NCBI GenBank assembly: GCA_014874485.1
Contig: JADBJK010000024.1
Location: 1-64,000, forward strand
Source of the DNA: Chloroflexota bacterium
Lineage (GTDB): Bacteria > Chloroflexota > Anaerolineae > DTLA01
Length of the DNA: 64,000 nt
Reading direction: 5' to 3'
In this document: in pieces, positions 7,652 through 15,650 of the stretch
Layout: each line of letters begins with the position of its first letter
Numbering within the stretch: the first letter of the stretch is position 1
Notes under the pieces: generated by a model
The model's input: only the letters and a program-made list of their open reading frames with translations
What the model was told of the DNA's origin: nothing
The model's database searches: none
Translations under genes and position numbers: made by a program

Positions 7652-9475
7652 GTGGGCACATGCTGGATTGATTTTGAGCCGCTCGGCCGCAGGGCGGAAT
7701 GTGTTCCCGGCGAGACGCTGCTGGACGCGGCGCGGCGCGCGGGGGTCGCCCTAGCGGCGATTTGCGGCGGCGCGGGGTCGTGCGGGCGCTGCCGCGTGCG
7801 CGTGATGGTCGGCGACGTGTCATCGCCGTCGGAAACGGAGATTCACAGGCTGGGAACCGAAGCCGTTGAGCAAGGGATGCGCCTGGCGTGCCAGACGCGC
7901 ATCCATGGCGGCGTCAAGGTGTACGTCCCCGCCGACTCCCTGAGCACCACGCAACGTCTCCAGGTGGAGGGGCAGGCCGTCCGGGTTGCGCCGAACCCGC
8001 CGGTGTTGGCCTGTCCTGTGGAACTGCCCCCCGCCACGCTGACCGACCTCCGGGCCGATGCCGTCCGCCTGCGCGATGCCTTGCGCGAGGCCCACGGCTT
8101 TGGCGATGTGGCGCTAGACGTCGCGGTCGCGCAAACCTTACCTGACCGCCTGCGGGCGCAGGAGTGGCGAGGCGTGGCGCACGTCCGCCGCGTGGGGGGG
8201 CGGGCCGAGGTCGTGCGATTCGGTGCGCCCGATGAGCCGCCCCTGGGCCTGGCGGTGGACCTGGGCACGACCAAGATCGCCGCGCACCTGGTGGATTTGC
8301 GGACGGGCCTATCCCTCGCGGCGGATGGTGTCATGAACCCGCAGATTGCCTTCGGCGAGGATGTGATGGCGCGCATCGGCTACGCCATGCAGGGAGAGCG
8401 CCAAGCGCGGGAATTGCAGGAGGCCGTCGTCGCTGCCATTGGCGGCCTGGCGCGGACCCTGTGCGGGCGGGTGGGCCGAACCCCGCGCGAAATTGTGGAG
8501 GCCGTCGTCGTGGGCAACACGGCCATGCATCACCTGTTCGTCGGCCTGCCGGTGCGCCAGTTGGGCACGGCTCCCTACGTCCCGGCCGAAAGCGCCGCCA
8601 TGGACGTGAAGGCGCGCGACATCGGCCTCGCCCTCGGGGAGGGGGCGTATGTGCATCTGCTGCCCAACGTGGCCGGCTTCGTGGGCGCCGACCACGTCGC
8701 CATGTTGTTGGGCACGGGCATCCCGGACATGGACGGCGTCGTGCTGGGGCTGGACATCGGCACGAACACCGAACTGGTGTTGAAGACCCCCTCGCGCCTC
8801 ATCAGTTGCTCTACGGCGTCGGGGCCGGCCTTTGAAGGCGCGCACATTCGCGACGGCATGCGCGCGGCGTCGGGGGCCATTGAGTGGGTGAGCCTGGACG
8901 ACGGGGAGGTGCATTGGCAGACGGTGGACAACGCGCCGCCTGTCGGGATTTGCGGGTCCGGCGTCCTGGACGCGGTGGCGGTACTGCGCCGTGCGGGTGT
9001 GCTCACGGCGGCCGGCAGAATGCTGGACCATCCGCGCGTGCGCAGGGGAGACGACGGGCTGGAGTTCGTCCTGGCGACCGAGGGCGAGACGGGCCACGGG
9101 CGGCCCATCGCGATCTCTCGCAAAGATGTGAGCGCCATCCAACTGGCGAAGGGAGCCATTCGCGCCGGCATTGAGTTGCTCATGGCCGAGGCGGGCGTCG
9201 CGGTGTCGGACCTGGACGCGGTGATTTTGGCGGGCGCGTTCGGCACGTACTTGAGCGTGGACAGCATCCTGGAAATCGGCCTGCTTCCTCCGGTGCCTGC
9301 GGCGCGGGTGCACCAAGTTGGGAATGCGGCAGCGGTGGGGGCACGCCTGGCGCTGGTGTCGCTGGACGAACGCGAGCGCGCCCGTGCCATCGCGGCCCGC
9401 GCGGAGTACCTGGAATTGACCATCCTGCCCGAGTTCCCCAATGCGTTTGCGGAGGCGATGCTCCTGTCGCCGTAG
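7652..9475 (+). CDS. Ferredoxin-ASKHA protein, corrinoid-activation (RACE) family
   Basis: A 607-residue protein. Residues 1-95 are a plant-type [2Fe-2S] ferredoxin domain (CGGAGSCGRC, with the fourth Cys in LACQ). Residues about 100-190 are a linker domain. Residues about 195-607 are an ASKHA ATPase domain with two phosphate loops (VDLGTTK, LDIGTNTE). Proteins of this build reduce inactive Co(II) corrinoids in an ATP-dependent way for corrinoid methyltransferases. No corrinoid protein is present in this window, so its partner is elsewhere or differs. The GTG start at 7652 is set by GGAAGG 6 nt upstream; the open frame extends further back without a start that suits the family. Confidence 0.85.
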   Translation: MGTCWIDFEPLGRRAECVPGETLLDAARRAGVALAAICGGAGSCGRCRVRVMVGDVSSPSETEIHRLGTEAVEQGMRLACQTRIHGGVKVYVPADSLSTTQRLQVEGQAVRVAPNPPVLACPVELPPATLTDLRADAVRLRDALREAHGFGDVALDVAVAQTLPDRLRAQEWRGVAHVRRVGGRAEVVRFGAPDEPPLGLAVDLGTTKIAAHLVDLRTGLSLAADGVMNPQIAFGEDVMARIGYAMQGERQARELQEAVVAAIGGLARTLCGRVGRTPREIVEAVVVGNTAMHHLFVGLPVRQLGTAPYVPAESAAMDVKARDIGLALGEGAYVHLLPNVAGFVGADHVAMLLGTGIPDMDGVVLGLDIGTNTELVLKTPSRLISCSTASGPAFEGAHIRDGMRAASGAIEWVSLDDGEVHWQTVDNAPPVGICGSGVLDAVAVLRRAGVLTAAGRMLDHPRVRRGDDGLEFVLATEGETGHGRPIAISRKDVSAIQLAKGAIRAGIELLMAEAGVAVSDLDAVILAGAFGTYLSVDSILEIGLLPPVPAARVHQVGNAAAVGARLALVSLDERERARAIAARAEYLELTILPEFPNAFAEAMLLSP

Positions 9476-9490
9476 CCTTGCCACTCCGGC

Positions 9491-9833
9491 CTAGCACTGT
9501 ACCACAGGGATTCCTGATGATTTGTCATTGCGAGGGCGCGCAGTGCCCGTAGGGACAATTCATGAATTGGCCCTACTGAGGCGCGGAGCGCCGAAGAATC
9601 TCGCCAACCGAGATGCTTCGCTTCGCTGATGCTGAGCGAAGCGAAGCATGACAGACGACTCTGTCATTCTGAGGCGCGGAGCGCCGAAGAATCTCGCCAA
9701 CCGAGATGCTCCGCTCCGCGCACAATGACGTGCACGTGCGACGCACCTCCGAGGTGCGTCGCACGTGGGCCGACTGGGATTGCTTCGCTTCGCTCGCAAT
9801 GACAACGGGCAATTCTCTGTGGTCAACGACTAG
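9491..9833. mobile_element. CTAG-bounded intergenic element (copy 2, complete)
   Basis: CTAG is present at both ends (9491-9494 and 9830-9833), consistent with a 4-bp target duplication. The left arm reads CACTGTACCACAGGGATT, then TGTCATTGCGAG. The right arm, on the minus strand, reads TCGTTGACCACAGAGAATT, then TGTCATTGCGAG. Inside are two nested palindromes (9549-9576 and 9733-9767) and GAAGC-type hairpin units. The right CTAG supplies the TAG stop of the beta-propeller gene at 9830. Confidence 0.7.
9733..9767. repeat. 35-nt perfect palindrome nested in an element
   Basis: The arms CACGTGCGACGCACCTC and its exact complement flank one central C. Related palindromes lie at 41323-41357 (imperfect) and 48452-48486. 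The last has matching changes in both arms, so pairing is kept. Confidence 0.75.
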
Positions 9834-11110
9834 GGGCGTATGACGATGGGCAAGTAATGACGGAAGGCGGGGGCCGGGGTTGCGGTGGGGGTGGCCGTCG
9901 GCGTTGGCGTGCTTGTCGGTGTGCGTGTTGGCGTTGGATAGGCAGGCAGAGGGGCATCGGCTGCCTGCCAGCAGTACACGATGCCTTCCGAGGGGAAGTA
10001 CGGCTCCGAGTCGGTCCACACCGCGTGGAGGATTCCGTCTGCATCCATCGCAAAAGCAGGCTGGAATGAGTATCCCCAGTTGTGCGAAAGGTCTTGCACC
10101 GTAGACCAGGCTTGCCCGTTCCAGCGAATGTAGTAGATTTCCCACTGATCCACGACGAGGTCGTCCCACAACACGTGCAGGACGTTGTCCTCGTCCACGA
10201 TGAGGTCAATCTGGCTGCTGATGCCGCTGGGCATGATGATGACATTCCTCGGCAGGGACCACTCGCTCCCGTCCCAGATGGCGGTGTGCAACTCGGACGT
10301 GCCAGTAGCGTTGTCTTCCCAGACGGCCACGACGCGCCCTGTGAGGTCGCCGATGATTGCTGGGTGTCGCGAGAACGACGGGTTGCGCGAGACGTTGGCT
10401 ACAGGCGACCATCCGTTGGGCAGGAGGTGTCGGTGCAGAACCTCGGGCGCGGCGGGCATGCCTTCCTGCCAGGCGACGTGAATGCGCCCGTGGGCGTCAA
10501 CAGCGATGTCTGGGTCTTCCGAGCGTGCGGGTGTGTTGGATAGATTGACGGGCGCATCCCATCGGTCGCCGTTTCCAGACGTGTAGAAGACCTCGCGGTT
10601 GGTTCCGAACTTCTCCACCCAGGCCACATGTGCCGTGTTTTCGTCATCCACTGCGATGGCGGGGGACAGGGAGTCGGCTGGCGACTGCGATAGGTTCATG
10701 GGCGCAGACCACGCGACGCGGTCCCAGTAGACATAATAGATATCCGATTCGCCCTCACTGCCTTCGGCCCAGACGACATGCACCCACCCGCGCGAATCCG
10801 CTGCCATGCGGGGCGTTCGGGATGCCTCTGCCGAGTTGGACAGGTTCAGCGGCGCGGACCATTCGCCGCCAGATTTGCCCACCAGCAAAATTTCGCCGTC
10901 GCGTTCTCGCTCCCAGACGGCATAGACATCGCCGAATGGGTCCGCTGCGATGTCGGCGCTGACGCAGCCGTAGGATGAAATGGGCTCCCAGTGGGTCCAC
11001 GCCCGCGTCCGAGGGATTGCGCCTGTCAGGGCGATGGATACCACAAGGGCGAACAAAGCGAACGCAGACAGGAGTGCGAGGGGGGTATCCCGCGGTGTGG
11101 GGCCTTTCAT
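9830..11110 (-). CDS. Secreted beta-propeller protein with Pro/Thr-rich tail
   Basis: A 426-residue exported protein. The N-terminus has a single hydrophobic signal/anchor (residues about 13-33). Seven repeats of about 50 residues follow, with the pattern IAVDxxGxxHVVW...IYYxxWNGxxWSxPxNLS, consistent with a seven-bladed propeller of the BNR/sialidase-like kind without visible catalytic residues. A Thr-Pro linker (PTPTRTPTSTPTPTATPT) precedes the C-terminal motif HYLPIVIRP, a tail recurrent in exported Chloroflexota proteins and perhaps a sorting signal. The ATG at 11110 follows GAGGAGGCGCGT; an upstream extension is less likely. The role is unknown, probably cell-surface binding. Confidence 0.8.
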   Translation of the reverse strand: MKGPTPRDTPLALLSAFALFALVVSIALTGAIPRTRAWTHWEPISSYGCVSADIAADPFGDVYAVWERERDGEILLVGKSGGEWSAPLNLSNSAEASRTPRMAADSRGWVHVVWAEGSEGESDIYYVYWDRVAWSAPMNLSQSPADSLSPAIAVDDENTAHVAWVEKFGTNREVFYTSGNGDRWDAPVNLSNTPARSEDPDIAVDAHGRIHVAWQEGMPAAPEVLHRHLLPNGWSPVANVSRNPSFSRHPAIIGDLTGRVVAVWEDNATGTSELHTAIWDGSEWSLPRNVIIMPSGISSQIDLIVDEDNVLHVLWDDLVVDQWEIYYIRWNGQAWSTVQDLSHNWGYSFQPAFAMDADGILHAVWTDSEPYFPSEGIVYCWQAADAPLPAYPTPTRTPTSTPTPTATPTATPAPAFRHYLPIVIRP

Positions 11111-11194
11111 ACGCGCCTCCTCGGCCACGCGCGGGAGCGACAGCGGAGATGGCTCAATGCAGGGGCGCTCCCGTCGGACAGTTGCGACGGGCAC

Positions 11195-11223
11195 ATGGTA
11201 GCCCCGCTGCTCGGCGCTGTCAA
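11195..11223 (-). promoter_or_regulatory. Promoter of the beta-propeller gene
   Basis: TTGACA (11218-11223) and TACCAT (11195-11200) are separated by 17 bp on the minus strand, giving a leader of about 80 nt before the ATG at 11110. Confidence 0.6.
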
Positions 11224-11270
11224 ATCAAGTGGCCCCTACCTCGGCGGCGTGTGGCGGTCGTTCCTGCGCC

Positions 11271-12107
11271 TTACAAATCCTTGCGCGAGAAGTTGCGGAT
11301 GGCGATGGCCAGCGCGGCCACGAGGTACGCGAACGTGTAGGCGACCATGGCGAGGCTCGGCTGTGCGTTGCTGCCGAATGGGCTGACGTTGAACGTCCGC
11401 AACAGGGGCGGCTGCATGAGGTAGGCGGCCCAGCGCCACATGGCCTCCGACGGCATGATGAGGCTGCTCAGGATGCCGATGTTCACGACGGTCTCGTTGT
11501 ACATCAGGCTGCCGAACTCCTCCATCCAGCCGCCGATGAAGGCCACACCGAACAGTCCCAGCACGAAGACGCCATTGGCCAGCGTGGACAGGAATGTGCC
11601 GCCGAGCAGCGAAAGGTGCAGGACGATGAACCCCTCCAGCACCATGAGCAGGCTGCCCCGCAGGACATTGGGCGGCGTGTAGCCCGTGAGCGCGCGGGTG
11701 ATGAGCACGACGCCGCCGATCATCAGGGTGGCGTACAGGACCAGCATGACGGCGAACCCCAGCCATTTGCCGAGGAGAATCTCTGCGCGGCGGATGGGCT
11801 TCGTGGCGATGGCGTGAATCGCGCCCGACGCCACCTCGCCCGCGATGGTGTCCACCGATGTGAGGACGGTCATGACGATGATGAGGAAGTTCACCGCGTA
11901 CAGCGCCATCATGACCAGCATGTTGACGGCGGTCAACGTGCCCTGCGGGTACTGATCCATGCCCGTAATGATCTCGCCCCGCAGGAAGTACAGCCCCAGC
12001 GCGTAGATGGCCAGGAACGCCAGGCCCAGGAGCACCGCCGCCCACATGATCTTGCGGCGGCGGGCCTCGTGAAACGTGAGTTGGGCAATCAGAGCGATGC
12101 GGCTCAT
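11271..12107 (-). CDS. ABC-2 type transporter permease
   Basis: A 278-residue membrane protein with six hydrophobic segments and the ABC-2 permease layout: N-terminal helix after ALIAQLTFHEARRRK, then the conserved intracellular AGEVASGAIHAIATKPIRR region. It pairs with the ATPase gene whose stop overlaps its start by 4 nt, forming an exporter. The substrate cannot be told from sequence. Confidence 0.85.
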   Translation of the reverse strand: MSRIALIAQLTFHEARRRKIMWAAVLLGLAFLAIYALGLYFLRGEIITGMDQYPQGTLTAVNMLVMMALYAVNFLIIVMTVLTSVDTIAGEVASGAIHAIATKPIRRAEILLGKWLGFAVMLVLYATLMIGGVVLITRALTGYTPPNVLRGSLLMVLEGFIVLHLSLLGGTFLSTLANGVFVLGLFGVAFIGGWMEEFGSLMYNETVVNIGILSSLIMPSEAMWRWAAYLMQPPLLRTFNVSPFGSNAQPSLAMVAYTFAYLVAALAIAIRNFSRKDL

Positions 12108-13027
12108 TTCACCTCTCCCGTGTCGCCCACGACTTCCATGAAGAGGTCTTCCAGGGACACGCGCTCGGGGGTCAGGGCGTACAGGCGCGCGCCATTCGCC
12201 ACGATCCAGTTGGCAATGGCGGGCAGGCTTTCCTCTTCGTCCACAACCATGTGGATATACGTGCCATCGGCGCGGACTTCACGCCCCCACTGCTTCAGCC
12301 CTTCCAGCGTCTCGGGGGTAACGCCTGCGGCTCGGATGTGCACGGTGGTTTCGCCCGCGATCAGTTGGCGCAGGCTGGCCGTGCGGACGACGACCCCCTC
12401 GCTGATGAACGCCACGCGGTCGCAGGTGATTTCCACTTCGCCCAGCAGGTGCGAGTTCAGGAACACCGCGCAGCCCTTGTCGCGCAGGTGGCGAATGACA
12501 TCCCGCACCATGCGCCGCCCGATGGGGTCAAGGCCCGACGTGGGCTCGTCCAGAAACACCAGTTCGGGGTCGTTGAGCAGGGCCTGGGCCAGGCCCACGC
12601 GCTGAAGCATCCCCTTGGAGAAGGTCTTGAGGCGCTGGTCGGCGTGGTGGATGAGCCCCACCATCTCCAGCAGTTCGGGTATCTGCTTCTCGCAGGCCGC
12701 GTCGGTCATGCCGAGGAGTTTGCCGTGGTAGCGCAGGAGTTCCCGCGCCGTGAGCCAGTCGTAGAAGCGGAAGTGCTCGGGCAGGAAGCCGATCCTGCGG
12801 CGGACTTCAATGTCGGAGAGGGGGCGGCCCAGGATTCGGCCTGCGCCCGCGGTCGGCGCGATGAGCCCCAGGAGCATCTTCACGGCGGTCGTCTTGCCCG
12901 CGCCGTTGGGGCCCAGGAACCCGAAAATCTCGCCCCGCTGCACGGTCAGCGACAGGTCGGCGACGGCGACTTTGGCCCCGTACTCTTTGCGGAGGCCGCT
13001 GGTTTCAATGGCGGGCGATGCACTCAT
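12104..13027 (-). CDS. ABC transporter ATP-binding protein
   Basis: A 307-residue ATPase of the ABC-2/drug-exporter class. The Walker A GPNGAGKTTA, signature FSKGMLQRV and Walker B ELVFLDEP are intact, followed by the H-loop NSHLLGEVE. The C-terminal 80 residues are the usual exporter-specific domain. The ATG at 13027 has no ribosome-binding site and sits 6 nt after a good -10 box, so the mRNA appears leaderless. It is translated together with the permease (4-nt overlap). Confidence 0.9.
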   Translation of the reverse strand: MSASPAIETSGLRKEYGAKVAVADLSLTVQRGEIFGFLGPNGAGKTTAVKMLLGLIAPTAGAGRILGRPLSDIEVRRRIGFLPEHFRFYDWLTARELLRYHGKLLGMTDAACEKQIPELLEMVGLIHHADQRLKTFSKGMLQRVGLAQALLNDPELVFLDEPTSGLDPIGRRMVRDVIRHLRDKGCAVFLNSHLLGEVEITCDRVAFISEGVVVRTASLRQLIAGETTVHIRAAGVTPETLEGLKQWGREVRADGTYIHMVVDEEESLPAIANWIVANGARLYALTPERVSLEDLFMEVVGDTGEVK

Positions 13028-13033
13028 ACGGTC

Positions 13034-13062
13034 AGTGTACCACAGCGGGATTGGATTGCCAA
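13034..13062 (-). promoter_or_regulatory. Promoter giving a leaderless ABC-exporter mRNA
   Basis: TTGGCA (13057-13062) and TACACT (13034-13039) are separated by 17 bp. Only 6 nt lie between the -10 box and the ATG at 13027, so transcription should start at or next to the start codon. Confidence 0.65.
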
Positions 13063-13070
13063 AGCGAGGC

Positions 13071-13099
13071 GGGGCGGCGAGAAGCGCGCTCGTCGCCCC
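13071..13099 (-). terminator. GC-rich hairpin between anti-sigma gene and ABC operon
   Basis: A 10-bp stem (GGGGCGGCGA with TCGTCGCCCC, one wobble pair) closes a 9-nt loop. It lies 28 bp after the anti-sigma stop and just before the ABC promoter, a sensible place for termination, although no clear T-run follows. Confidence 0.4.
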
Positions 13100-13126
13100 G
13101 CGGTCTGGCCTGGTTCGGTGCGCGGT

Positions 13127-14266
13127 CTAGAACATGGACTCGGCGATGCCCACCAGTTCCTGGGCGGACATCGGGCCTTCCAGCCCGTAGACGATGCCGT
13201 CTTTCTGAAACACCAGAAGACCGTGCTGCGCACCCTCGGTTGCACTGTCTGCAAGGAACACGCCATGCGCGCCCGCCACAGTTACCTCTTGGTAGGATGC
13301 GTACCCCAACGGCACGGGGATGATGAGCGTATTCGTCCAGTCAATGGCGGCCGCCATGGCGCGGGCTTGCGCCGTCGGGATGCCCGCCAGCCGCAGGCCA
13401 AACTCGCCGATTTGCTGCAGGTCCAGGTTGGGCGGCAACTGAACCTCGGGCGACATTGCCTGGACAACGGTGAGCCAACCTCGTTCGGATGCGTAGTTGG
13501 CGGCGAGTATCTTCGGCACGGTTACATCCAGCACCGCTCCGTCCAACCCTGGCGGGATGGGGACATCCGTCTTGCCCAGGGCCTCCCGAACGGCCAGCAC
13601 GTAGTCCATGTTCACACGTGCGCGAAATCCGAACTCGCCCTGGATGCTCATGCTGGGCTGGGCTGGGTACCCTTGGGGCAGTGCCGACGGAAGCCGCACC
13701 GCGAACCCCAGGGCCGCCGATGCGTCCTCGGGGGAGGCGACGGGGGTCGCGGGCCCTGGCTCCTTGGTGACGGTGAGTTGATCCGAGAACGCGGATTGCA
13801 GCAGGTTCTCAAACGTTGGGTTATCCAGCGCCGCCACGTTGATGGGCACGGCGACGAATTTGCGCACGCGGAACACACCCAGGAAATCCGATGCCGCCGT
13901 CCGCAGCGGCGGGTAGAACACGAACAGCGACGCAATCACAAGCACCACAAGGCCGATCCAGACGGGCCTCCATCGGCGCAGTGCTCCCTGCTTGGTCATA
14001 GATGCTTTCCTCCCTTCTCGGTGTTCATGTATGTCGTAGTGTTGCCGAAAGCGCGCGAGCGCCGTGGACGGGTGGGGCAAGCGCGCGGTCGGTGTGGATT
14101 GCAGGTCGGACATCGCGGCTGCCGCACGGTCGCGGTTCGCCTCCAGTCGCTGCAAGCGCTCGCGGCACGCCTCGCACGCGCGAAGATGCGCTTCTACTTG
14201 CCGCCTCTCTTCGGGCGTTACTTGCTCGTCCAGGTATGCGCGCAACAGTCCTTCGCGGATATGCAT
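13127..14266 (-). CDS. Membrane anti-sigma factor with zinc-finger N-terminus
   Basis: A 379-residue protein. Residues 1-50 are a zf-HC2 anti-sigma domain (HLRACEACRERL, the HxxxCxxC motif). One membrane helix lies near residues 103-120 (IGLVVLVIASLFVFYPPL). The extracytoplasmic part ends in a DUF4367-like region (FQKDGIVYGLEGPMS, QELVGIAESMF). It starts 2 nt after the sigma factor gene, so it should bind and restrain that sigma factor and release it on an envelope signal (family knowledge). Confidence 0.85.
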   Translation of the reverse strand: MHIREGLLRAYLDEQVTPEERRQVEAHLRACEACRERLQRLEANRDRAAAAMSDLQSTPTARLPHPSTALARFRQHYDIHEHREGRKASMTKQGALRRWRPVWIGLVVLVIASLFVFYPPLRTAASDFLGVFRVRKFVAVPINVAALDNPTFENLLQSAFSDQLTVTKEPGPATPVASPEDASAALGFAVRLPSALPQGYPAQPSMSIQGEFGFRARVNMDYVLAVREALGKTDVPIPPGLDGAVLDVTVPKILAANYASERGWLTVVQAMSPEVQLPPNLDLQQIGEFGLRLAGIPTAQARAMAAAIDWTNTLIIPVPLGYASYQEVTVAGAHGVFLADSATEGAQHGLLVFQKDGIVYGLEGPMSAQELVGIAESMF

Positions 14267-14268
14267 GG

Positions 14269-14835
14269 TTACCTCTCCCGATGACTCCCAGCGCGGCCCG
14301 TCGCGTCGCCCTTGTAGTGCTTTGCGAAGGCGCGCTCGGCGCGGGCCAGCAGCGTTCCCACAGATGATGCCTTGACCCCGACGATTTCGGCGAGTTCCGC
14401 GTATGTGTACCCCTGGTGCCGCAGGAACAGGATCTGCGCCTGGCGGAAGGGCATTCGCGCCAGGGCCTGTTGCACTTCTCGCCGCGCTTCCTCGGCAAGG
14501 GCTTCGGCTTCTGGGTCGTCGGCGGCCTTCGCCTGGGATTCCCAGACCTCCTGCCGCTTCGCCCTGCGCGTTCGCTCTCGGATGGCGTTGTACCCCAGGC
14601 GTGTGCCCACGCGGATGAGCCAGCCCCTCAGATTGTGCTCGTGCCCTGGGGACAGCGGGCGGCGGTACAGCCTCCAGAACGTCTCCTGGGCGATGTCCTC
14701 GGCTTCGTCCACAGAGCCCAGCAGTCTGGACAGGAGATGGACGAGGGGTTCGTAGTGTTGTACGAAGATGTCCGCGAACGCTGCCTCGTCGCCCTCCCGC
14801 CAGCGCTCCAGCAGGAGCGCGTCCGATGTTGCCAT
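14269..14835 (-). CDS. ECF-type RNA polymerase sigma factor
   Basis: 188 residues from this start. Region 2 is seen in FADIFVQHYEPLVHLLSRLL and EAEDIAQETFWRLYRR; region 4 in ALARMPFRQAQILFLRHQ and TYAELAEIVGVKASSVGT. I chose the ATG at 14835 because it begins at the usual point before region 2. An in-frame ATG at 14874 adds 13 residues but has no ribosome-binding site. The gene is immediately followed by its zf-HC2 anti-sigma factor; autoregulation is likely but I could not define an ECF promoter. Confidence 0.88.
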   Translation of the reverse strand: MATSDALLLERWREGDEAAFADIFVQHYEPLVHLLSRLLGSVDEAEDIAQETFWRLYRRPLSPGHEHNLRGWLIRVGTRLGYNAIRERTRRAKRQEVWESQAKAADDPEAEALAEEARREVQQALARMPFRQAQILFLRHQGYTYAELAEIVGVKASSVGTLLARAERAFAKHYKGDATGRAGSHRER

Positions 14836-14930
14836 GGCGCTCTGGCCTTTCGGAATCGGTTGAAGTGCTTTCATTTTATCAACACCGTAGGAGGCCAGAA
14901 TGTGACAGTCGGGCGCGGCGGAGCAAGGGG

Positions 14931-15503
14931 CTAGCGGGGTCGCGCAATGAGTTCCTGGGCCTTCTGGCGGAGGGCATGCATGTCAAGCGGTTTGAACATG
15001 CATTCGTCGGCGCCGGCCTCCAGGGCCTGCTCGTAGATGCCTGGGTGCTTGTATCCCGTGATGCACAGAATGGCGGTGTTGCGCAGTTCGGGGTCGCTTC
15101 GTACCAGACGACAGACCTCAAATCCATCAATGCCGGGGAGCATCAGATCCAGCACCAGGAGCGCCGGGGTGAAGCGCAGGAGTTTCATGCCGGCCTCTAC
15201 GCCGTCGGATGCGGTTTCCATGCGCCAGCCCGGGAAGACGGGGCGAAGGGCATGGAGCACGACCTCCAGGATGGCCGGCTCATCGTCCACGACCAGGATC
15301 ACCTTCTTGGGCCCCTGCGCTTTGGGTCCGTAGTGTTCCGATAGGAAGCGCGCGAGGTCGGCCTCGGCGATGCGGTAGTGCCCGCCGGCTGTGGTGAACG
15401 CAGCCGGTAATTTCCCGGACTTGATCCAGTGGAGGACCGTCGTCCGCGTAACGCCGGCCCTGCTGGCCACTTCGCCAGTGCTGAGAAGATCACCTTTTTT
15501 CGC
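14931..15503 (-). CDS. MerR-type HTH plus response-regulator receiver protein
   Basis: About 190 residues. The first 60 are an excisionase/MerR-like DNA-binding helix-turn-helix (LSTGEVASRAGVTRTTVLHW, then GGHYRI). The rest is a CheY-like receiver (VILVVDDEPAIL, acceptor Asp in LLVLDLMLPGIDG, Lys in MFKPLD). The HTH-first order is unusual for a response regulator. There is no ATG. I chose TTG at 15503 after a GGTGGGGGGAA run; a TTG at 15536 would add 11 residues. No histidine kinase is adjacent. Confidence 0.75.
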   Translation of the reverse strand, partial: AKKGDLLSTGEVASRAGVTRTTVLHWIKSGKLPAAFTTAGGHYRIAEADLARFLSEHYGPKAQGPKKVILVVDDEPAILEVVLHALRPVFPGWRMETASDGVEAGMKLLRFTPALLVLDLMLPGIDGFEVCRLVRSDPELRNTAILCITGYKHPGIYEQALEAGADECMFKPLDMHALRQKAQELIARPR

Positions 15504-15538
15504 CAATTCCCCCCACCTGCGGCACGGACGTTGCAATA

Positions 15539-15563
15539 CCCCCGCGCACTCTCTGCACGGGGG
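15539..15563 (-). promoter_or_regulatory. Leader hairpin before the HTH-receiver gene
   Basis: A 10-bp GC stem (CCCCCGCGCA with TGCACGGGGG, one wobble) has a 5-nt loop. It lies in the 75-nt leader between the -10 box at 15586 and the start. It could affect stability or translation; no function is proven. Confidence 0.4.
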
Positions 15564-15585
15564 CTTTCCGTTTCTTACGTTTTGT

Positions 15586-15616
15586 ATTATACCACAACTT
15601 CTGCGAAGCGGTGCAA
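15586..15616 (-). promoter_or_regulatory. Promoter of the HTH-receiver gene
   Basis: A perfect TATAAT (15586-15591) lies 19 bp from TTGCAC (15611-15616) on the minus strand. The -10 box is convincing; the spacing is longer than usual. Confidence 0.5.
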
Positions 15617-15650
15617 ACTGCGGTTCTTCGGGTAGGGCGGTCGGCCCAAC

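Noticed and set aside
14835-14874. Upstream ATG for the sigma factor
   Set aside because: No ribosome site, and the extra 13 residues lie outside the family core, so the downstream ATG was preferred.
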